Below, one piece after another: positions 57,205-64,000 of a stretch of 64,000 nt of DNA. This stretch comes from Glebionis coronaria. Its lineage: Eukaryota; Streptophyta; Magnoliopsida; Asterales; Asteraceae. The stretch is from NCBI GenBank assembly GCA_025667525.1, contig CM046876.1, positions 481,016,557 to 481,080,556 on the forward strand, in the 5' to 3' direction. The notes under the pieces are model-generated. The model saw nothing but the letters and a program-made list of their open reading frames with translations, ran no database searches and was not told where the DNA came from. A program made the position numbers and the translations under genes. Within the stretch, counting starts at the first letter, position 1; each line of letters opens with the position of its first letter.

Positions 57205-60200
57205 TGATGGTTGTAAAATTACGTCTTTTAGGAAAAAGAGCCTAAAAATAGGGCAAGCGTGCACGACGATTTAGGAAAACCGTGTGTGAATGACCCTAAA
57301 AGTGAGTTCGTTCTCTCGAGGAGGCACGTGTGTTGTGTAATGAATGATTGATTAATGTTTTTGATTATTAATAAGAAGAAAAGAGAAGATGACGAAGACG
57401 AAAAAATAAAAAATTTAACAAAAACACTACTAGAAAGTTAAGACTTAGAAACGCAAAAAATGACAAAAATTAAAATTTTAACCTAAAAATTCCTAAAAAT
57501 TACTAAAAATCTCCAATAAAATTCTAAGAGTTTACAAAAAATCCAAACTTGCTAAAACCTTTTAATTAATTAAAGAATGACTTTTTAATGCTAATTAAAG
57601 CCCTAAAAATCACTTTTAAATATTAAAAAGCCCTAAACAAGATTTAATAGTTTGTAAACCTCAAAAATGACCTAATTCAGCTAAAAACTATTTTTAAAAA
57701 TTTTAAAACCAAATTAAACTATTTTTAAACACTTAAAAACTATTAAAATCTATTAAATCTTAAATTAATTCTAGAAAATAAATGAAAAGCCTAAAAATTA
57801 ATTGGAAAGTTACAAAGTTCCTAATTTAATGTCTATAACCTAGGAAAAATGAAAAAAAGTTAAAAATAAAACTTTGAATTTTTCTTAATAAAATAATATT
57901 AAAATAATCCAAAAAATGAAAAGTCTAAAAATAAATTCTAAAAAATTATCAAAAATCCTAAATATTCTAACTAAGATAAAAATGCAAGTTAAAGTTTCTA
58001 AAACCTTTTTATTAATTTTATATCAATTTTTAAAGTTGTCTAAAAACCCTAAAATTAAATAAAATTAAAAATAAGACTTTTTGAAAACTTTTTGATATAT
58101 AAACCTCAAAAATATAAATTAAAACCTAAAAACTATTTTTTTGGATTTTTAAAATACTTTTTACTATTTTTAATTTACTTTCTAAAATTTAATCTAAAAA
58201 TAATCCTAATAATTAATTAAATAAAGGGAAAAATAATATTTTAAAACAGAAAAGACCTAAAGCCTATAACTATCCTAAGAAAAATGAAATAAGCCAAAAA
58301 CACTTAATGAATAAGCCAAAAATAAGCCAAAAGGCTACGGCTTTTTTAAGATAAGCCAAAACCAAACCACCTTAAGTACTTAATGAATTGAAACATGAAT
58401 GTAAAAACTCATCTAGATCACTGGTAAACGCGTACACTCCCCCAACGAGGGGTCCCGTGTTCGAGTCCAGGCAGGGTGTAGTTTTTGATTTTTATTTCTT
58501 TTTTTTTTTACTTTTAAACTCAAACAGTAATACTTTAATGAACACAAAAACACAAACACAATCTAATTTAAACAAAGATTGAATCAAATGGGAGCCAAAA
58601 CGTGCCCAGTTCCTTTGAAGAACACAAGCAGTTGTGCTGTTCTTTTCTTCACTTGTGCAAGTATGACCAAGAGGGCTTGGATTTGCTTGTTTGTGGTGTA
58701 TTTGTTGGATACAAGGGCACCCCTATACTCTTTGGAGTATAGGGAGTCAAGACAAGCAGAAAACAAGCAATACACTAACACCAAATTACACAGATTGCAC
58801 ACAAAGATCAAATTAAGGTTGCTGATGTCCTTTTTAAGGTCTGGTGGTGTTCTTTACCTAAGACTTGCACCAAGATGAATTTTAACTGCTCATATCTTGC
58901 ATACAAGTGTATTAATCAACACTCAAGCAATCATAAACCCTCAATCAACCTTAGCTCTAGCAATTATCAAGATCCAAGCACAAAATTTGCATGAAAACAA
59001 GCAGAAAATGAACTAAGCAGTTTTTAGCTATCCTTTTTCTTTTTTATTATTCAAATGTGTTTTAAACTTGTACCAAACTGCCACCCAAGCTACACTCTAC
59101 CTATTTATCACTTAATGAATATCTATAACTAGTTTATACTCCACAAAATTGTCTCAAAATCTTGTTAAAACACAAAGCCAAACACTCCTTTAAAAATCTG
59201 TTATGCAAATTCTCAAACCAATTCAATTCAAAACTCTACCAAACTAGATTAAATACTTCCTAGCATGCATAATATAACCTAAGAACTCTAATCAAACAGC
59301 TTAAACTAACAATCAACACCTTTCATGCAATTTCACATAAATCACAATTTTTAACTAGAAAAACTTTAACAAGGATTTACCTTGTTGATCTTACATCCAA
59401 GACCAACAGTGGCTAGGTAGCCACCTCCCATATACCCGGGTATATGCAGAACCTTGGGCAACAATGAGCTATGATGAATCCTGCTAAGATAGAAGGAGCA
59501 AACAAACAATACAATAACTGATTTTTTTTTGACTTTATATATATATTTTTTTTTTCTTTTTCTTCTTTTTAAGGTAAAACAACTGAAACTTGATTAATCT
59601 TTGAATGTGAATTCAACCCAAAGATCCTTACCAACCAACTAAACTGAAAACAAATTTTCAAACCAACTTAACATGAACTAAAAAGCAACTTGCAAAATGA
59701 ACTTTGAACACACTCACATTTGATAACTTAAAACGGAAATTTAAAAGAAAATAAATGGTACTCAGTATATTTTTCAAACCAAACTTTCATATATCATCCA
59801 AGATATTACAAGATAAATTTTTTAAAAAAACTGAGACAAGAAAAAAAAATGAACTAAAACCCTAACGCCTTTTATAGGCTTACATAGAAGGCTCTAGAAT
59901 TTAGCAACCCTAATGGTGAACTACCAAACGTGCCCTTGGATATCCTTCAGCATATTCGATTCTTGATTTGAATTTCAAAGTCAAAATTGAGCCATGTGAT
60001 TTCTTTGTTTTCTTGTGGGGATGCCAGTGATGTTGAAATGATCTAGGACGTTGGATTGGGATTGGGGACCAAGGAATTGCATCTAACCGTTTAAATTGTC
60101 GGGTTATAGGGTTTTGGGTGAAAGGGATGTAGCAGGGGAGGGTCGGGGTAGGTCCTACAGCCCATGTGATGGTGTTGTTTTGGGTGGGAAAAGGTGAGGG

Positions 60201-61145
60201 GAGGTTCAATTAGGGATCTGCAAGGTTTAAGCCAAAAACCCTTTGATTTAGGGTTCAATTAATCTGGGTGGGGATTAGGGTTTATAGGTTAATTAGGGTC
60301 GTTTTAATCCAAATTGGGTATAACCTTTTTTAAACTTGTGTTTAGGAGGGAAATATGGGGTTAAGTGGGTTTGACTGTTTGACTGAGCTAAGTAATAAAA
60401 CTGGGTTTTATTTGGGTGGTGGGTACGGGTTTGGGTAGGATAGTGGGTAAATGGGTATGGTGATGTGGAGGGTGACGTGTCAAGAGATGGTTGGGTGTTG
60501 AAGTTTAGTTGTCTGGCAGAAACACCCCCTGAACTCCTTTCCTTTGTTCATTTTGTAAAAACAGCATATAAACTTCTTTTCCCTTTATAAGCAAGTTTGG
60601 CAACTTGTCATATTTGGCACAACATTTATAAACTTCTTCAAAAGGGTTTTTAAATGCACAAATTATATTCTTCAAGGGCCATTCTTGTAATGTCTTCAAA
60701 CTTCAAGGACTTTGACTTGTTTGTTGACTTCTTGGAGGACCATTATTGACAATTTAGTTTTGATGAGGGACTAAAATTGCCAATTCTTCAAAGTTAAGGG
60801 TCCTTTTTTGTAATTTTGACAAACTTTAGGGACCAAACTTGTAATTATGAAGATACAAGGGTATAAAGTGTCAATTCTTCAAACTTGGAGGACCAATCTT
60901 CAATATTCTTCAAATCTTCAAGGGTTTTCTTTGGAAAATTCTTCATTAGGGCTTGGTTCATCGTGCGGCTTCGTTTCCCGTGTTCGTTTTTGCGTGATTC
61001 TTGTGATCTTTTGTCATTTTCTCAATATCCGTACCTAAAATACACAAGCAACAAACACAAGCATATATTTGGGTATTTTGATGATATTTAATGCATTTTA
61101 AGCCTGATTTGGACGATGAGACTATGTATAAAAGCAGTCTCATCA
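57205..61145 (-). repeat. 5' LTR of Athila-2
   Basis: It pairs with 44941-48881 at identical length. It has a CCTATAAAAGG box on the minus strand at 59868-59878, a tRNA-like segment at 58414-58486, a hairpin at 58721-58744, and a terminal hairpin GATGAGACT/AGTCTCATC at 61115-61145. Confidence 0.93.
59868..59878 (-). promoter_or_regulatory. TATA box of Athila-2 5' LTR
   Basis: The minus strand reads CCTATAAAAGG. The matching box in Athila-1 (near 29533) is TATAAAGAG at a comparable place in its LTR. Confidence 0.55.
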
Positions 61146-61150
61146 GTATC

Positions 61151-61984
61151 TTTATAAACCAAGCTAAGTATTGTCAAGAGATAATCAAAAAGCATGGTAT
61201 GACTTCATGTGACCCCGTTGGGACACCATTATCAACCACATCGCTTGATGCTGACTTGGAGGGAAATGCCATAGATCAAACGAGATATCGTTCCATGATC
61301 GGTTCCCTCATGTACTTGACAGCAAGCAGACCTGATATTTCACATGTTACATGTTATTGTGCACGATATCAAGCACGACCTACTGAAAAGAACCTCAAGG
61401 AGGTTAAACGGATCTTTCGGTACCTCAAGAATACCATTCATTTAGGACTCTGGTATCCGAAGGAAACCGGTTTCTTTCTAACGACCTATTCAGATTCTGA
61501 TCATGCAGGGTGTCTTGATACAAGAAAAAGTACTTCTGGTGGTGCACAATTTCTAGGTCAAGATAAGCTTGTGGGATGGTCTTCAAAGAAGCCGGATTGC
61601 ACGTCACTTTCATCAGCCGAAGCGGAGTATGTGTCTCTATCTGCATGTTGTGCTCAAGTTCTTTGGATGAGAACATAACTCACGGATTATGGCTTCCACT
61701 TTGATAAAGTGCCTATGTACTGTGACTCAAAGTCGGCCATAGCCATATCCTGCAATACGGTACATCATTCCCGCACGAAGCACATTGATGTCAGATACCA
61801 CTTCATAAAGGAACAAGTTGAAAGAGGTATCGCTGAACTATACTTTGTTGGAACGGATTACCAATTAGCCGACTTGTTTACGAAAGATCTGTCGAAAGAT
61901 AGGTTTGAGTACCTCGTTAGGCAAATTGGTATGAGATGTTTGACTCCAGCAGACCTGGAGATTCTGGCAAAGGTGCCTGCTTGA
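61151..61984 (+). pseudogene. Copia RT 3' end and RNase H after the Athila-2 insertion
   Basis: It continues the RT frame of 44940 in register: YCQEIIKKHGMTSCDPVGTP, then SLMYLTASRPDISHVTCYCA. RNase H follows with YSDSDHAGCLDTRKSTSGG, SSAEAEYVSLSACC and YCDSKSAIAIS. It ends at a natural stop (61982-61984) after LADLFTKDLS. One TAA at 61676-61678 interrupts it and fits a C-to-T change in a Gln codon. Confidence 0.9.
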
Positions 61985-64000
61985 TTTATCTATCAAACAT
62001 CAACCTGTAAATATCTTTGAAAAAGCAAAATACAAAAATATAAAACATATAAAAGCAAAACACAAAATTAAAAACCTTTGAAAATCCAAAAATATTCTTC
62101 TCGACATGTCTTTCAGTATCGATAATATGGACGTACCTAGAAATGTCGCTCAATAACGACACGGGTGTGTACATAAAGCTCAAATGAAAGTTGTAAATAT
62201 TTTTCAAAACATGTCATTTCTACTTATAATAAAGGACAATGTCTATTTTGGACAAATTTTCCAACAACGGGTAGAGCAATCTATCTTGGGTTGAGCTTGT
62301 CACAAAACATTCAACGTTTTGAGCTCAACACAATGGCTTGTAATCACTTTCAGATTGCAACCCGGATCTATATTCACGGGAGAGTGTACGATTTCGTGCT
62401 CTTACCCTCAGCAAAAGAAGAGAAATATTCTTACACTTGAGTGGATTCGTCAAGACATTCAAAGTCTATGAACTCAAGTTTATGCTTTAGAAAAACCTCT
62501 TCGCCAAAAAGAAATAGGATTTTTCAAAAAGCGTTAAACACAATTTTTTCAAGAATTTCTCAATGATTATTCAAATTCTTTCAAAAATTGTGTGTTCAAC
62601 AACTCCCATCCTCAAAAAGCGAAATGTGGATCATATCCTCACAATGCCAATTCAATTGGATCAATTTTTGAGGGGGAGCATTTTAACTTTATGCAAAAGA
62701 TTAACACATCTTTCTCCCGGAGATTTTCAAGACTATTTTTCAAAATATATTTTAATCAAATTTGGTATATCTAATATCAAAAGATTTTATATATTAGAGA
62801 TAGGGGAGAAAATGTGATTAAAATGTGATCTTATATAAGACTCAAGCACTTTAACTCTTACCTACATGTGCGAAACATTTTCGATTATCGATGCAGTGAA
62901 GGGGGAGCATTTCTGAAACGACAAAACTATCAAGGTGTTAAAAGTTTTTCAAACATCTTGTTAGACATTTGAAGTGGTTTTCATGGTTACGATCAAATAC
63001 CCAAAACATCTTTAATTCACGACGTTATTTGTGTCAAATGGGTAGTTAGGTTTAAGTCCTATGATCCAACCAGAACAGGAGGGATCTTCCCAGGGACAAT
63101 CCAATAGATTATTAGAAGTCCTTAGGAAAGATGGAGTAGAATGTGAACGTAGCTGAATGCCGACTAAGTACTGATGCTAGCTCTGGAACAATCACAACAA
63201 GGTGCTAGTAATGATGTCTTGGTAAGCATTGAAGAGGTTGAAGAATGAAAAAGAAATGTAAGGATAAAGGGTGTAAACAAAGAAGCCCTCCATACAACTT
63301 AGGCAGAAACCGGGTCAACACCTCAGAAGACAACTCATCATGGACCCAGTGATGTATGCACAACCCTTTCCTAGCTACTCAGGCTTCTCTCAAAAGAAGT
63401 TTGTTTTATTGTCACGGAGAACAACATGACTTTTATTGACTTTCTCACTTCGAGATAGTTGATATTGAATAGGTGGCATCTGCTCCAGCCTCTGACCACT
63501 AAAAGTGCACAAATCGAGTCTAGAGCCAAGAGATCAATCAAATCTCGTTAGGACACACGGATGAAGATCAAGAGAGTCCTACGCTATATCCTTGTGATAT
63601 TGCTAGAACACTCAGAGTGATACTACTTAGTATTCACAATGATGAGTGGAAATCCTTCCAGTGTTAACATCAAACAGCACTACGGTAGGTCATATGCAAG
63701 ATTCGTTATGAATTGAACATGTGTAAAACTGAAAAGCAACAGTGGTTTGATTCTGAATTGATTTAAACTCGTTTCAGGTTTCTACGCAATATCTTTATGG
63801 TCTTGCCAGAACATTCAGAGTGATATTTATTAATATTCACAGTGACGAATGGAAATCCTTCTAGCGTCAACATCAAACAGCGCTACGGTAGGTGACTTGT
63901 GAGATTCTTATGAATCAAGCTTGTGTCAACTGGAAAGAAAAAATGGTAAGATTCTTTATGAATCACACTTTTTCTAGGAATTTGAACTGGCGACTTTAAT
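61985..64000 (+). other. 3' region of the copia element, running off the window
   Basis: No env-like gene is readable. Polypurine runs occur near 62668 (TTTTTGAGGGGGAGCA) and 62896 (GAAGGGGGAGCA). A direct repeat of about 145 bp with a 201-base step begins at 63581 and 63782 (both contain TGGAAATCCTTC and AACATCAAACAGC). No match to the 5' LTR promoter region was seen, so the 3' LTR is probably beyond 64000. Confidence 0.6.

Larger units (their letters stand above)
44941..61145 (-). mobile_element. Athila-2: full-length Athila-type element inserted in the copia RT
   Basis: The LTRs are 44941-48881 and 57205-61145, both 3941 bp and nearly identical by eye. The target duplication is GTATC at 44936-44940 and 61146-61150. 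A tRNA-Asp primer site complement lies at 57182-57201 and a polypurine tract at 48882-48895. On the minus strand it encodes Gag, protease, RT, RNase H and integrase, all recognisable but interrupted. No env-like gene is present. Orientation is opposite to the copia host. Confidence 0.94.

Noticed and set aside
62668..62912. 3' LTR start of the copia element after a polypurine run
   Set aside because: Two similar purine runs occur, and the sequence after neither matches the 5' promoter region near 36835-37230.

Overview
This window is repeat-rich plant nuclear DNA. It looks like an intergenic retrotransposon cluster from a eudicot, probably Asteraceae. The copia Gag spacer and the Tekay and Athila polyproteins resemble families I know from Asteraceae genomes; that is recognition from memory, not a search. 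I see no ordinary host gene, rRNA or intact tRNA gene. Nearly all of it can be assigned to transposable elements inserted into one another.

Left part (1-8508). The 3' end of a plus-strand Athila-type Ty3/gypsy element (1-3659, ending in an LTR at 2255-3659) sits inside a CACTA DNA transposon. The last coding exon, palindromic subterminal repeats and terminal inverted repeat of that CACTA follow at 3660-4795. Next come a GTTCGTTTA-type palindromic repeat field (4800-5360), a short minus-strand LTR element with no genes (5582-7540), low-order tandem repeats (about 7990-8225), and a second CACTA-like terminus at 8227.

Middle part (8509-36750). A minus-strand Tekay-type chromovirus (8509-35156; 3239-bp LTRs, ATTTG target duplication, initiator-Met primer site, chromodomain) is inserted in the GTGAC-motif repeat field of the second CACTA-like element. 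That field resumes at 35157 as a very regular 179-bp tandem array. Inside the Tekay element, a second minus-strand element, Athila-1 (16964-30607, CTGTC duplication), interrupts a 401-codon reading frame upstream of gag. Athila-1 carries Gag and protease, and where RT, RNase H and integrase should be it has an open frame of about 500 codons that I do not recognise. Its gag and protease frames overlap in the -1 register across an A AAA AAC heptamer.

Right part (about 36830-64000). A decayed plus-strand SIRE/Maximus-type Ty1/copia element is split within its reverse transcriptase by Athila-2 (44941-61145, 3941-bp LTRs, GTATC duplication). Athila-2 is a full-length but multiply disabled relative of Athila-1.

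Athila-1 and Athila-2 have different LTR bodies and coding content. They share the tRNA-Asp primer site, 5' leader, LTR tips, a duplicated hairpin-plus-polypurine module and a conserved hairpin/AATAAAA array. They also share an LTR hairpin whose two arms differ by matched substitutions. This looks like a partner pair in which an RT-less element borrows machinery through shared cis signals. The two Athila insertions each fall inside another retrotransposon's coding frame, and each can be removed on paper with exact restoration of frame, so the insertion order is unambiguous.
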